Source: Halopseudomonas aestusnigri
GTDB lineage: Bacteria > Pseudomonadota > Gammaproteobacteria > Pseudomonadales > Pseudomonadaceae
Direction of reading: 5' to 3'
Length of the DNA: 64,000 nt
Assembly (NCBI RefSeq): GCF_002197985.1
Contig: NZ_NBYK01000009.1
Location: 13,694 to 77,693 of the forward strand
Below are positions 1 through 8,721 of this stretch, one piece after another (the first letter of the stretch is position 1; every line of letters begins with the position of its first letter). A program made the translations under genes and the position numbers. Under the pieces are notes generated by a model. The model was given only the letters and a program-made list of their open reading frames with translations, ran no database searches and was not told where the DNA came from.

Positions 1-162
1 TCCGGGGCGATTCACCCAGTTAAAGAACGGGGTCACCGAAACATACTCGCCATAGGCCATTGATTGCTGCACCAGCCACTTTACAGCCTGATCAGACGCT
101 GCCAGCAGGCCCGATATGGACAATAGGGCATACGGCGAGAGCTTTTTGCCAATAATGAGCAT
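1..162 (-). CDS. lspA: Signal peptidase II, N-terminal part (runs off window)
   Basis: Reading the minus strand from an ATG at 162 gives 54 residues with no stop before the window edge. The start MLIIGKKLSPYALLSISG is followed by SDQAVKW and VTPFFNWV, the usual first membrane segment and the DQxxK and FNxxxV blocks of the lipoprotein signal peptidase LspA. The start lies 3 bases after the stop of the cation transporter gene, so the two are probably one transcript. Extra lspA copies next to metal transporters are known from lead and cadmium resistance loci (pbrC-like). The C-terminal catalytic aspartates are outside the window. Confidence 0.85.
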   Translation of the reverse strand, partial: MLIIGKKLSPYALLSISGLLAASDQAVKWLVQQSMAYGEYVSVTPFFNWVNRPG

Positions 163-165
163 TAT

Positions 166-1062
166 TTAACCCTTCAACGCCAAAATGCGTCTGGCACCGT
201 TAAGTACAATGCCCCCCGCGATGGTGCCGATAATCAGATCCGGATAATTGGAACCGGTCCACGCGACCAGGGCGCCGGCGGTGATGACCCCCAGGTTGAT
301 CACCACGTCGTTGGCCGAGAATATCCAGCTTGCCTTCATGTGCGCCCCACCTTCCCGATGTTTGGATATGAGCAGCAGACAACTGGTATTGGCAATCAAT
401 GCGACGAATGCGATAGCCATCATCACCAGCGATTCAGGCTCACTACCGAATACAAAGCGTCTCACCACCTCTACGAGCACGCCCACAGCCAAGATCAGTT
501 GCAGTACACCAGCAAGATGCGCGGCACGTACCTGCATTTTCACGCTATGTCCAACCGCATAAAGGGCAAGCCCGTACACCGCCGCATCGGCAAAATTGTC
601 CAGGGATTCTCCAATCAGGCCGGTGGACTGGGCGATCAGACCGGCAGTCATTTCCACCACGAACAGAAGTGCATTGATGCCGAGCAACCAGCGCAGGGTC
701 CCGGATTCTTGCTTAGCAGAAGCTGCCGAAAACTCGGCGGCCTTGATGGTCTCCGGATTTGCAGCGACGGTTTCCTGAAGCGAGGCGCCTAGCCCCAAGG
801 TCTTCAGTTTCGAGGTGACGGGCTCGACCTCGCCGTCATGCACGACCTTCAGCCGGCGGTTCGACAAGTCGAAGGACAGCGCCCGAATCTCCTCAAAGCC
901 GTTCAGGGCTAGGCGAATCATTCGTTCTTCTGATGGACAGTCCATCTTCGGCACGGCATAAACACTGACCCATCTCCCTGGCGCCTCGGAGGAGGCCTGT
1001 ATATCGGTATCCGCTGCGGACGTTGCATCACCGCCACAGGCGCCACCACAGGATTTGCTCAT
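166..1062 (-). CDS. CDF-type cation transporter with HMA-like N-terminal domain
   Basis: About 298 residues. Residues 1-20 hold a Cys/Gly-rich stretch (SCGGACGG). Residues 35-100 look like a heavy-metal-associated (HMA) fold with the single-Cys motif MDCPSEE instead of MxCxxC. From about residue 120 there are several membrane segments, with LDNFADA and FSANDVVINL resembling the cation diffusion facilitator zinc-site regions. Likely role: efflux of Zn, Cd or Pb at the inner membrane. I chose the internal ATG at 1062 because GTGGAG lies 7 bases upstream, whereas the longer frame from 1083 has no ribosome site. It lies downstream of a MerR-type promoter and upstream of lspA. Substrate is inferred from the neighbours only. 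Confidence 0.8.
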   Translation of the reverse strand: MSKSCGGACGGDATSAADTDIQASSEAPGRWVSVYAVPKMDCPSEERMIRLALNGFEEIRALSFDLSNRRLKVVHDGEVEPVTSKLKTLGLGASLQETVAANPETIKAAEFSAASAKQESGTLRWLLGINALLFVVEMTAGLIAQSTGLIGESLDNFADAAVYGLALYAVGHSVKMQVRAAHLAGVLQLILAVGVLVEVVRRFVFGSEPESLVMMAIAFVALIANTSCLLLISKHREGGAHMKASWIFSANDVVINLGVITAGALVAWTGSNYPDLIIGTIAGGIVLNGARRILALKG

Positions 1063-1095
1063 GATACGACTCCACTTGAACAATGTTGTGGTACC

Positions 1096-1126
1096 ATTTA
1101 AAACTATAAAGCTACTATAAGGTCAA
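1096..1126 (-). promoter_or_regulatory. MerR-type promoter/operator for the transporter-lspA operon
   Basis: On the minus strand TTGACC (1126-1121) and TTAAAT (1101-1096) are separated by 19 bases, the over-long spacer typical of MerR-activated promoters. The spacer holds a partial dyad (TTATAGTAGCTTTATAG) close to known CadR/PbrR operators. It lies between the transporter gene and the divergent regulator. Confidence 0.7.
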
Positions 1127-1157
1127 TAGAGTAAAGAATCCGTTGGGGAGGAGGCTG

Positions 1158-1565
1158 ATGCGCATTGGTCAGTTGGCGCAGTTGGTAGGGGTCGAAACAC
1201 AGACGATCCGCTTCTATGAACAGCAGGGCTTGTTGCCGCCGCCTGATCGGCAGGACAACGGTTACCGTGTCTATACCGAGAAGCATGGTGAGGGGCTGGC
1301 CTTCATCCGTCGCTGCAGAATCCTGGGCCTGTCACTGGCTGAGATTCACGAACTACAGAGCTATCAGGACGACCCTCATCAGCCTTGTACCGCCGTCAAC
1401 GCCTTGCTCGATGATCACATCTCTCATGTGCGGTCGCAGATAACCGCTCTGCAAGCGCTTGAGAAACAACTCGTTTCACTGAGAGCGAGTTGCAACGATG
1501 ACCGGGAAGTTGAGGCGTGTGGGGTTCTTGCTGGAATTAGCGAAGGAAACATGCACCAGCAGTAG
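1158..1565 (+). CDS. MerR-family heavy-metal regulator (CadR/PbrR type)
   Basis: 135 residues. The N-terminal winged helix (MRIGQLAQLVGV, TIRFYEQQGLL) is followed by the long dimerisation helix and a metal-binding loop. Cysteines are at about 77, 112 and 121. The 9-residue spacing of the last two resembles PbrR rather than the CadR arrangement I recall, so Pb, Cd or Zn sensing all remain possible. The ATG at 1158 is chosen because GGGGAGGAGG lies just upstream; the longer frame from a TTG at 1143 adds nothing conserved. It is divergent from the CDF transporter gene across a MerR-type promoter, which it presumably activates. Confidence 0.9.
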   Translation: MRIGQLAQLVGVETQTIRFYEQQGLLPPPDRQDNGYRVYTEKHGEGLAFIRRCRILGLSLAEIHELQSYQDDPHQPCTAVNALLDDHISHVRSQITALQALEKQLVSLRASCNDDREVEACGVLAGISEGNMHQQ

Positions 1566-1904
1566 GTGAAGCATCAACCAGATAATCCGATGAGATGCCG
1601 GTCTGTCTCACTCTCATGCAAAGGTAAGATCAACCATTTAATCCGCTTACCCCAAAATTCTAGGACAGGAATCGTTCATATGGATGGAAAGGTAAGCTGG
1701 TGATTGCGCATGCTACGACTAGTGCGCATCGCAGCCCGTAATGTGAGCCAAATCCCTTCTAAGGTTGGTCAGGCTGCAACATCTGGGGGCGGCATTTGGC
1801 GAACAGGTAATTCCATCAGTTTGCGGTATGTGCGTATGCACATGTAAAGCGCAGAAGAAGGCCAGGCACTGCTCTCTCTGATTGGGGAGCAGTGCCTGTG
1901 AAAA
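1566..1904. other. Gene-free stretch
   Basis: About 340 bases between the MerR regulator and a small secreted protein. I see no convincing reading frame, RNA gene or strong terminator; it may be scrambled remnant DNA of the metal island. Confidence 0.5.
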
Positions 1905-2177
1905 TTACTTCTTAAGTGCTTGTAGGTAATCTTTCAGGGTCGCCTCGTCGGCAGACTTGACGGTCATACCTTCAGGGCCAGAACCGATGTCGGCGAACTG
2001 CTTAGCCGGCTCGCCGGATTTCTTGAACTCTTCTAGCTCCTTGGAGCCTTCACGGAATACCCACAGGCGACCATCTTCAACCTCGGTGACAAAGCCGGGT
2101 TTGTCGTATTGGCTAGCGAAAGTGGCGCTGGCAAACAGGCTGGTGAGCAGCATTGCCGTCAGGGTCAGTTTTTTCAT
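1905..2177 (-). CDS. Small secreted protein of unknown function
   Basis: 90 residues from an ATG at 2177, with AGGA about 10 bases upstream. Residues 1-22 are a clear signal peptide (KK start, hydrophobic core, ATFAS end), so the protein should reach the periplasm. The mature part (about 68 residues) is charged, has no cysteine or histidine cluster and ends in LKDYLQALKK. I do not recognise a named family. It stands alone between the metal and arsenic modules. Confidence 0.75.
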   Translation of the reverse strand: MKKLTLTAMLLTSLFASATFASQYDKPGFVTEVEDGRLWVFREGSKELEEFKKSGEPAKQFADIGSGPEGMTVKSADEATLKDYLQALKK

Positions 2178-2517
2178 CACAAGGTTCCTGCTTGGGTTTA
2201 GGTGAAAGCAATCCTAAAGCCCGTTTGATTACGGAAAAGTTACAAGATATGGATATGCGAGTAACCAGATGTTTCGCGATTTATCTGAATCGGATTCTGA
2301 CCTTGTTGCGGTTACGCCAAAGGAAGTTTGGCTGTAAATCAGTAGGGGTGATGCATGGTTCATCCCCTTACTATCCGTAATCGCAGCAGAGTCATGATTG
2401 ATATTTAGAGATCAAGGCATTCGCGAGATGGGGCAGCGGTGCTTTTGCTGCCTTGATGATTTTGGTTTGATAGGCAAGGGCGTGGCTGGCTAGCCCGTCG
2501 GCCGGTCTGCATGTGGA

Positions 2518-2705
2518 GACTTCGAAAATGTCATCACGCTGTGCGATAAGTCATGCTGGAGTACCAGACTCTTTGCCGGGCATTAGCCTTTCATCGCTAA
2601 AGCTGACTGATCTTACCTAAGCAGCATCTCGCCGGATGAGCTCTATCAGGCCCACGACTACCTGAACGTACCAAGATATTCGTACTGAAAAAACTAAGCG
2701 CTGAG
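2518..2705 (+). pseudogene. Remnant of an arsenate-reductase-like (LMW phosphatase) gene
   Basis: The frame at 2518 reads FENVITLCDKSCWST and then stops. It matches the FDYVITLCDKAAFECST segment of the intact gene at 6705-7118. Just before arsR1 another frame reads ERTKIFVLKKLSAE, the counterpart of ERIKMFVLVKSKR at the end of the intact copy. The same arsC-arsR junction is therefore present twice, here decayed by stops and frame changes with the 5' half missing. It indicates an old duplication or replacement of the ars unit. Confidence 0.7.
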
Positions 2706-2710
2706 ACCCT

Positions 2711-3067
2711 ATGGCCGACTACCTTACTCCAACCACCGTTTTCAAATGCTTGGCTGATGAAACTCGTATCCGGCTGATGTTGCTTATCACCCGAGAGGAA
2801 GAGCTGTGTGTTTGTGAGCTGACCTGTGCACTGAATGAAAGCCAGCCAAAGGTATCCCGTCACCTCGCGCAACTGCGTAATTGCGGCTTGCTTGAAGATC
2901 GCAGGCAAGGTCAGTGGGTTTACTACCGCCTGCATCCGCGTCTTCCGGATTGGGTGATTCTGCTTTTGAAGAACACTTTGGCCGCTAATCAACACTGGCT
3001 CAGCCCAGATGCTAAACGCCTCGATCTAATGGGTGACCGCCCGCAGCGTCTTGCCGTTTGCTGCTGA
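2711..3067 (+). CDS. arsR: ArsR-family arsenic repressor (first copy)
   Basis: 118 residues, a winged-helix repressor of the ArsR/SmtB family. The As(III)-binding motif ELCVCELT lies at about residues 36-43 in helix 3, followed by the recognition region SQPKVSRHLAQLRNCGLL. Arsenite binding to such cysteines releases the repressor from ars promoters. It is very similar to the second copy at 7126-7482, including the C-terminal RPQRLAVCC versus RPERLSLCG. It stands after a decayed arsC and points toward the oppositely oriented thioredoxin-arsP operon. Confidence 0.92.
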   Translation: MADYLTPTTVFKCLADETRIRLMLLITREEELCVCELTCALNESQPKVSRHLAQLRNCGLLEDRRQGQWVYYRLHPRLPDWVILLLKNTLAANQHWLSPDAKRLDLMGDRPQRLAVCC

Positions 3068-3117
3068 GCTTGGCTTCAAGCTGAGTATGCCGATAACCCT
3101 GAGTTCAGCGCATTGCG

Positions 3118-3354
3118 TTAATTGCCCCCGAGCTGTTTCTCAACCTCTTCGGTGCTCAGTACTTTGCCAACCGAGACCACCTTGTTATCAATCACTAGGG
3201 CCGGTGTCGACATAACACCGTGGGCGGCGATCTCAGCGAAGTCTGTGACCTTGATGATCTGCGCCTCACGGCCGAGATTGGCCAGGGCGGCCTGAGTGTT
3301 TTCGGTCAATGTGATGCACTTCTTACAGCCGGAACCAAGAATTTTGATGATCAT
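3118..3354 (-). CDS. Thioredoxin-like small protein (redox-active disulfide protein type)
   Basis: 78 residues from ATG 3354, with GGAG 7 bases upstream. It begins MIIKILGSGCKKC, with the CxxC active site at the end of beta-1 as in thioredoxin-like thiol proteins of this size, and has the cis-proline region MSTPALVI. It is the last gene of the minus-strand ars operon, 3 bases beyond the permease gene. Small proteins of this type often accompany ArsP/YraQ-type permeases, so a thiol-redox or metal hand-over role is likely but unproven. Confidence 0.85.
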   Translation of the reverse strand: MIIKILGSGCKKCITLTENTQAALANLGREAQIIKVTDFAEIAAHGVMSTPALVIDNKVVSVGKVLSTEEVEKQLGGN

Positions 3355-3369
3355 GCTGTGCTCCAAAAG

Positions 3370-4374
3370 TTAGATAAACAGATAGGCAAAGGCGTTAAAA
3401 AGGTAACCGATCAGTACAATGCCGACCGTAACGATGCCGATGAACAAGGCCAGTAGCGGTGCCTTGACCACTTTCTTGAGCATGATCAGTGAGGGCAGCG
3501 ACAGCGCGGTAACGGCCATCATAAAGGCCAGCGCCGTACCCAGGCCGATGCCCTTGCCGACCAGCGCTTCGGCTATCGGCAGGGTGCCAAAGATATCGGC
3601 ATACATCGGCACGCCGACCAGGGTGGCCAGCGGCACCGACCACCAGTTGTCCTGCCCCAGCAGCGCTTCGATCCAATCAGCGGGAATCCAGTTATGGATT
3701 GCCGCCCCGATGCCAACGCCAATCAACACATAGAGCCAAACCCTGCGGAAAATATCGCTGACCTGTGCCCAGGCAAATTGCGCCCGGTCACGCCACGTCA
3801 GTTCTGCCTGGGGTATGTCTAGCACCGGGTTGTGCATGACAAAGGCTTCGACGTATCGCTCCATCTTCGCTCGGCCGATCAGGGTGCCGCCCAGCACCGC
3901 CAGCACCAAGCCGATCAGCACGTAGGCGATGGCAATCGACCAGTTGAAGATGCTCGCCAGCAGAATCACCGAGGCCAGGTCCACCAGCGGTGAGGAGATC
4001 AGAAAGGCAAATGTCACTCCCAGCGGCAGACCCGAGCTGGTAAACCCGATAAACAGCGGAATCGACGAGCAGGAACAAAACGGTGTGATAGTGCCCAGTA
4101 ATGCACCGGTCAGTTTGGCCTTGAAGCCACTCATGCCGCCGAGAATCCGCCGCGTGCGTTCGGGTGGGAAATAGCTCTGCACCCAGGAAATGCTGAAGAT
4201 CAGCACCGCCAGCAGGATAAAGATCTTGATTACGTCATAGATAAAGAAGTGCAGGCTGGCACCGCTTCGGCTGGTCATGTCCAGGCCAAAACCGTCCTCC
4301 AGCAGCACGCGCACCAGCCAGGCCAGCCAGTCCATGCGCAGCAGTTGGTCATTGAGCCATCTGAACAGTTCCAT
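3370..4374 (-). CDS. arsP: ArsP-like permease (organoarsenical efflux family)
   Basis: 334 residues with about eight membrane segments. The motif TPFCSCSSIPLFIGF at about residues 97-111 is the hallmark of the DUF318/YraQ permeases that include ArsP, an exporter of trivalent methylarsenite and aromatic arsenicals. A second glycine-rich membrane block (VGVPMYADIFGTLPIAEAL) lies near residue 255. It is 9 bases downstream of acr3 and just before the thioredoxin gene, so it is co-transcribed with arsenite efflux. The exact substrate is inferred from family and context. Confidence 0.85.
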   Translation of the reverse strand: MELFRWLNDQLLRMDWLAWLVRVLLEDGFGLDMTSRSGASLHFFIYDVIKIFILLAVLIFSISWVQSYFPPERTRRILGGMSGFKAKLTGALLGTITPFCSCSSIPLFIGFTSSGLPLGVTFAFLISSPLVDLASVILLASIFNWSIAIAYVLIGLVLAVLGGTLIGRAKMERYVEAFVMHNPVLDIPQAELTWRDRAQFAWAQVSDIFRRVWLYVLIGVGIGAAIHNWIPADWIEALLGQDNWWSVPLATLVGVPMYADIFGTLPIAEALVGKGIGLGTALAFMMAVTALSLPSLIMLKKVVKAPLLALFIGIVTVGIVLIGYLFNAFAYLFI

Positions 4375-4383
4375 AGGGCTTCC

Positions 4384-5463
4384 TTATCCTTGCGCCGGGG
4401 CGCGCTCATACCAGCCCTTGCTGTTATTGACCATGCGTACCAGCCAGAGCATGACCGGCACCTCGATCAGCACACCGACCACCGTGGCCAGCGCCGCGCC
4501 GGAGTTGAAGCCGTACAGCGCGATAGCCACGGCTACGGCCAGTTCGAAGAAGTTCGACGCACCGATCATCGCCGCCGGGCCGGCAATATCGTGGCGTACC
4601 TTGAGTTGCCGGCACATCCAGTAACCGAGGGCGGCGATAAACAGCGTCTGCAGCAGAATCGGTACCGCCAGCATGGCGATGATTAGCGGCTGCGCGACTA
4701 TGGTCTGGCCCTGGAAGGAGAACAGCAGCACTAGGGTGGCCAGCAGGGCGAGGATGGAGAACGGGCCGATGCGCGCGAGCACCGCTTGCAACGCCGCGTC
4801 ACCCCGGCGCAGCAGACGCGCGCGGATAAATTGGGCGATGGCCAGGGGGATGACGATATACATCACCACCGACAGCAGCAGGGTGTCCCACGGCACTGGG
4901 ATCGACGACACGCCCAGCAGCAGGGCGACGATGGGGGCGAAGGCGAACACCATCACCAAATCGTTGATCGCCACCTGGGTCAGGGTGAAGTTGGCGTTGC
5001 CCTTACACAGGTTGCTCCAGACAAACACCATCGCGGTACACGGCGCGGCACCGAGCAGAATCAGCCCGGCCACGTAGCTGTCGATCTGTTCGGCCGGCAG
5101 CCAGCCTTCGAACACATGGCGCAGAAACAGCCACGCCAGAAAGGCCATGGTAAACGGCTTGATCAGCCAGTTGATGCTCAGGGTTACGCCCAAGCCGGCG
5201 CGCTGCTGGTAGACCTCGCCGATGGCGCGAAAATCGATCTTCATCAGCATGGGGATGATCATCACCCAGATCAGCAATCCCACCGGGATATTGACCTGAG
5301 CGATTTCCAGCGCGCCCACCGCCTGCGCTGCCGTCGGCGCATAGAGGCCGAGCAGAGTGCCGCCAATGATGCAGAGAAAAACCCAGAGCGTCAGATAGCG
5401 CTCGAAAAAACCCAGAGGGGCACCTGCGGCTTGCTTACCGATGACTTCACACTGACTGGACAT
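4384..5463 (-). CDS. acr3: Arsenite efflux permease of the ACR3 family
   Basis: About 359 residues from ATG 5463, preceded by AAGGAA; the longer frame from 5502 lacks a site. It has ten hydrophobic segments and the conserved GAAPCTAMVFVWSNLCKGN block, whose cysteine is essential in ACR3 arsenite carriers, plus ALYGFNSGAALATVVGVLIEVPVM near the end. It expels As(III) using the proton gradient. It follows arsO and precedes arsP in one minus-strand operon. Confidence 0.93.
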   Translation of the reverse strand: MSSQCEVIGKQAAGAPLGFFERYLTLWVFLCIIGGTLLGLYAPTAAQAVGALEIAQVNIPVGLLIWVMIIPMLMKIDFRAIGEVYQQRAGLGVTLSINWLIKPFTMAFLAWLFLRHVFEGWLPAEQIDSYVAGLILLGAAPCTAMVFVWSNLCKGNANFTLTQVAINDLVMVFAFAPIVALLLGVSSIPVPWDTLLLSVVMYIVIPLAIAQFIRARLLRRGDAALQAVLARIGPFSILALLATLVLLFSFQGQTIVAQPLIIAMLAVPILLQTLFIAALGYWMCRQLKVRHDIAGPAAMIGASNFFELAVAVAIALYGFNSGAALATVVGVLIEVPVMLWLVRMVNNSKGWYERAPAQG

Positions 5464-5514
5464 TGCTGGTTCCTTGTTGCTGAGTGCCGAGTTTAATGGC
5501 ACTCGGGTGGTCTG

Positions 5515-6588
5515 CTATTGATCTGTATCGCCCTGCAGGGCTTCTGCGATTTCATTGACCGTACTGCGCGCGGTGCGGGTGACGCCGATCAGGGTCGCCG
5601 AAGCCGCCCCGGTCCACTCGCCATAACCGACCAGCCACAGCTTGGGTTGCTTGCTGGCGCGAGTGTCGTCGACCCTGACCTTGCCATCGGCTTCCAGCAC
5701 GTCCAGGCCTTGCAGATGATCCAATGCTGGGCGAAAGCCGGTGCACCAGATCACCGCATCAACCGCCTCGCGGCGGCCATCGATCCACTCAACACCTTCT
5801 TCCGTGAAACGCTGGAACGGCCGTTCGGCCACCAGTACGCCGCGCTCGCGGGCTTCCCGCACCGGCTCGACCATCACGATATCGCCCAGGCCGCCCACCG
5901 GCTGGTCGATCACGCGACCTTCCTGTTGGGCCTTCCAGCGTTCGGTGGCGCGCTCGAACAGCACCCGGCCATCGACTTCATCGGGCAGAAAGGCCGGCGG
6001 CTCTGGGGTGATCCACAGGGTCTCGGCGACTTTTGATACCTCGGCGAGAATCTGCGCCCCGGAGTTGCCGCCGCCTACCACCAACACGCGCTTGCCGGTA
6101 AAGGCCTGCGGGTTGCGGTAATGCGCCGAGTGCAGCTGCTCGCCGGCGAACTCTGCGCTGCCGGGATAGGACGGGATAAACGGCTTGCTCCAGGTGCCGG
6201 TGGCGCTGACCAGGGCGCGGCAACGCCATTGCTGGCTGCCGGCCTGCACCACAAACAACTCGCCGTCATGCGTCACCGAATCGACATGTACCGGTCGCAC
6301 AATCGGCAGCTGATAGCGCGCCTCGTACTGCGCAAGGTAGTCGATTACGGCATCGCGGTGCGGGTAGCCAGGCTCAGGGTTGGGCATCTGCCAGCCGGCA
6401 ATCGAACTCCAGGTGGCGGGGGAGAACAGCCGCAACGAGTCCCAGCCATGCTGCCAAGCGCCGCCGGGTTGCGCCTGATCATCCAGCAGCAGAAACGACA
6501 GCTGGGTGCGCCGTAGAAAGTAGGCTGTGGCCAGCGCGGCCTGGCCGCCGCCGATAATCAGAACATCCACTGGCTCTTGCAGGGTCAT
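5515..6588 (-). CDS. arsO: Flavin-dependent monooxygenase of ars clusters (ArsO-like)
   Basis: 357 residues. Two dinucleotide-binding motifs are visible: [15 protein letters not shown] near residue 11 for FAD and [11 protein letters not shown] near residue 170 for NAD(P)H. Between and after them are flavin-monooxygenase blocks ([25 protein letters not shown]). Such proteins recur in pseudomonad ars operons as ArsO; their reaction on arsenic compounds is not firmly known to me. It is the first gene of the minus-strand operon and diverges from arsC across the operator region at 6630-6690. Confidence 0.85.
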   Translation of the reverse strand: MTLQEPVDVLIIGGGQAALATAYFLRRTQLSFLLLDDQAQPGGAWQHGWDSLRLFSPATWSSIAGWQMPNPEPGYPHRDAVIDYLAQYEARYQLPIVRPVHVDSVTHDGELFVVQAGSQQWRCRALVSATGTWSKPFIPSYPGSAEFAGEQLHSAHYRNPQAFTGKRVLVVGGGNSGAQILAEVSKVAETLWITPEPPAFLPDEVDGRVLFERATERWKAQQEGRVIDQPVGGLGDIVMVEPVREARERGVLVAERPFQRFTEEGVEWIDGRREAVDAVIWCTGFRPALDHLQGLDVLEADGKVRVDDTRASKQPKLWLVGYGEWTGAASATLIGVTRTARSTVNEIAEALQGDTDQ

Positions 6589-6635
6589 GCAATCGCTCCT
6601 TGGTTGCTCGCTTGTGGCGAGAGTAGGGTCATCAA

Positions 6636-6688
6636 GATATTCGGTTTACAAGATATATGGTTTTTAATATATTCGCCAAACCGAATTT
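6636..6688. promoter_or_regulatory. Divergent ars promoter region with inverted repeats
   Basis: AT-rich region between arsO and arsC. It contains ATTCGGTTT on the left and AAACCGAAT on the right as inverted arms, plus an inner AT-rich segment ending in AATATATT. A related AAGATATTCG element occurs upstream of arsR1 near 2672. This is the likely binding region for the ArsR repressors controlling both directions. Confidence 0.55.
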
Positions 6689-6704
6689 TAATGGCGCTGC
6701 TGCA

Positions 6705-7118
6705 ATGACATCGAAAACCCGAGTGTTATTTCTCTGCGTGGCCAACTCGGCCCGTTCGCAAATGGCCGAAGCTTTGCTGCGCCATACCGACCCGGATGGC
6801 TACGAGGCGTTCAGCGCCGGTACTTTGCCTGATGAGGTTGACCGGCGAGCACGCATGGCGCTGGATCAGCTGGGGGTTGCAACCGATAGTCTGCGTAGCA
6901 AGTCATTAGATGAGTTTGCTGGTCAGCACTTCGACTACGTCATCACTTTGTGTGACAAGGCTGCTTTCGAGTGCAGCACCTTGCCGGGCGCCGGAGAGTA
7001 CCTTGCCTGGAATTTTGCAGACCCAGCGATCAGCCAACAGGCCAACGCCTATAAACACACGCTTCACGAGATTCACGAACGCATCAAGATGTTTGTATTG
7101 GTGAAGAGCAAGCGCTGA
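6705..7118 (+). CDS. arsC: Arsenate reductase, low-molecular-weight phosphatase type (first copy)
   Basis: 137 residues from ATG 6705; the longer frame from 6657 runs through the operator and is unlikely. The P-loop VLFLCVANSARSQMAEALL contains CX5R(S), the catalytic loop of LMW tyrosine phosphatase-like ArsC that reduces As(V) to As(III). Further cysteines are in TLCDKAAFEC, and the DPAISQ block is present. The stop is 7 bases before arsR2. A decayed second copy lies at 2518-2705. Confidence 0.88.
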   Translation: MTSKTRVLFLCVANSARSQMAEALLRHTDPDGYEAFSAGTLPDEVDRRARMALDQLGVATDSLRSKSLDEFAGQHFDYVITLCDKAAFECSTLPGAGEYLAWNFADPAISQQANAYKHTLHEIHERIKMFVLVKSKR

Positions 7119-7125
7119 GGCCCCG

Positions 7126-7482
7126 ATGCTAGAACCCATAAGCCCCACCAGGGTCTTTAAATGCCTGGCCGATGAAACCCGCGTACGCATGACCCTACTT
7201 ATAGCTGCCGAGGGCGAGTTGTGCGTATGCGAGCTGACCACTGCGCTGGAAGACAGCCAGCCGAAGATTTCTCGTCACCTGGCACAACTGCGCAGTTGCG
7301 GCCTGTTGGAGGATCAGCGTCGCGGTCAGTGGGTGTACTACCGCCTACACCCACAGCTGCCCGAGTGGGTGCAGCAGATGCTGAAGGTGGTTGTGCAGGC
7401 CAACCAGTCTTGGCTGGCGGTTAATAGCGAAAAGCTGCTGAGCATGCGCAATCGACCCGAGCGGCTAAGCCTCTGCGGTTAG
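7126..7482 (+). CDS. arsR: ArsR-family arsenic repressor (second copy)
   Basis: 118 residues with the same ELCVCELT metal site and QPKISRHLAQLRSCGLL recognition helix as the first copy. The distal residues also match in pattern (GQWVYYRLHPQLPEWV). It sits inside the plus-strand operon between two arsC genes, so it is autoregulated together with resistance genes. Confidence 0.93.
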   Translation: MLEPISPTRVFKCLADETRVRMTLLIAAEGELCVCELTTALEDSQPKISRHLAQLRSCGLLEDQRRGQWVYYRLHPQLPEWVQQMLKVVVQANQSWLAVNSEKLLSMRNRPERLSLCG

Positions 7483-7507
7483 CCTAAGCCTCACATCAAG
7501 GAATGCC

Positions 7508-7978
7508 ATGAAAGTCTTGTTTCTCTGCACCGCAAATAGCTGTCGTAGCATCCTTTCCGAGGCGCTATTCAATCACTTGGCTCCAGCCGGCATGCGCGCT
7601 TACAGCGCCGGCAGCCAGCCCAAGGGCGAGGTTCATCCTCAGGCTTTGGAGGCCTTGCGCCGCGCAGGTATTTCCACTGAGGGGCTGAACAGCAAGGGCA
7701 CCGAGGTACACGCCGAACTGGCGCCGGAGTTGGTTATTACCGTGTGCGACAAGGCCGCTGGTGATGCCTGTCCGGTGTTCTTCGGTCCCGCGCTCAAGGC
7801 ACATTGGGGTTTGGCTGATCCATCCGAATTGGTCGGTACGCCCGCGCAGATCGACGCGGCTTTCGATGCAACCGTGGCGATTATTCAGGCGCGGCTTAAT
7901 GCTTTTTTTGCGGCCCTGCCGACCACTCTTAACCGCGAGGCTCTGCGGGCCGAGTTGCGCCGTATCGCCAGCCTCTGA
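7508..7978 (+). CDS. arsC: Arsenate reductase, LMW phosphatase type (second copy)
   Basis: 156 residues, start with AAGGAATGCC upstream. The P-loop [19 protein letters not shown] carries the CX5R motif with a second cysteine, and the distal [16 protein letters not shown] supplies the resolving cysteines of the thioredoxin-type redox relay. DPSEL gives the general-acid aspartate. The extra C-terminal helix ([20 protein letters not shown]) is common in Pseudomonas ArsC2. It probably works with ACR3 efflux. Confidence 0.92.
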   Translation: MKVLFLCTANSCRSILSEALFNHLAPAGMRAYSAGSQPKGEVHPQALEALRRAGISTEGLNSKGTEVHAELAPELVITVCDKAAGDACPVFFGPALKAHWGLADPSELVGTPAQIDAAFDATVAIIQARLNAFFAALPTTLNREALRAELRRIASL

Positions 7979-7992
7979 TGCCAGGAATTGCT

Positions 7993-8703
7993 ATGTACCC
8001 TGAACTGCCGAATATCGACCCTGAACTGCTCGATCCGCCCAGCCAGGAGCAACTGGCCAAGCCGGCCCCGCAACACAAACCGCGCATTCTGCTGCTGTAC
8101 GGTTCCAACCGCGCGCGCTCCTACAGCCGCCTGTTGACCGAGGAGGCCGCGCGCCTGCTGCAGCAGTTCGGTGCCGAAACGCGCATCTTTAACCCCAGTG
8201 GCCTGCCGTTGCCGGACGATGCGCCCGAGGATCACCCCAAGGTGCAGGAACTGCGCGAGCTGGTGCTGTGGAGCGAAGGCATGGTCTGGTGCTCACCGGA
8301 GCGCCATGGTGCTATGACCGGGGTGTTCAAGTCGCAGATCGACTGGATTCCCCTGAGCATGGGCGCCGTGCGCCCTACCCAGGGCAAGACCCTGGCGCTG
8401 ATGCAGGTCAGCGGCGGCTCGCAGTCTTTCAATGCGCTGAATCAGATGCGCGTGCTGGGCCGTTGGATGCGCATGTTCACCATCCCCAACCAGTCCTCGG
8501 TGGCCAAAGCCTTTCTCGAATTTGACGACGCCGGGCGGATGAAACCTTCGGCTTATTACGACCGCGTGGTCGACGTGATGGAGGAACTGGTCAAGTTCAC
8601 CCTGTTGCTGCGCGGCCAAACGGACTACCTGGTGGACCGCTACTCCGAGCGCAAGGAATCCGCCGAGCAGCTGTCCAAACGGGTCAATCAGGCTTCCATT
8701 TAA
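7993..8703 (+). CDS. arsH: ArsH, NADPH-dependent FMN oxidoreductase
   Basis: 236 residues. I chose ATG 7993 (MYPELPNID) with AGGAATTGCT upstream over the in-frame ATG at 7978. The flavodoxin-like FMN phosphate loop [15 protein letters not shown] is at about residues 36-50, and [20 protein letters not shown] is the NADPH/FMN contact block typical of ArsH. ArsH oxidises trivalent methylarsenicals to less toxic pentavalent forms, which complements ArsP. It follows arsC2 by 14 bases. Confidence 0.95.
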   Translation: MYPELPNIDPELLDPPSQEQLAKPAPQHKPRILLLYGSNRARSYSRLLTEEAARLLQQFGAETRIFNPSGLPLPDDAPEDHPKVQELRELVLWSEGMVWCSPERHGAMTGVFKSQIDWIPLSMGAVRPTQGKTLALMQVSGGSQSFNALNQMRVLGRWMRMFTIPNQSSVAKAFLEFDDAGRMKPSAYYDRVVDVMEELVKFTLLLRGQTDYLVDRYSERKESAEQLSKRVNQASI

Positions 8704-8721
8704 TTTTCAGGATCAATCAGC

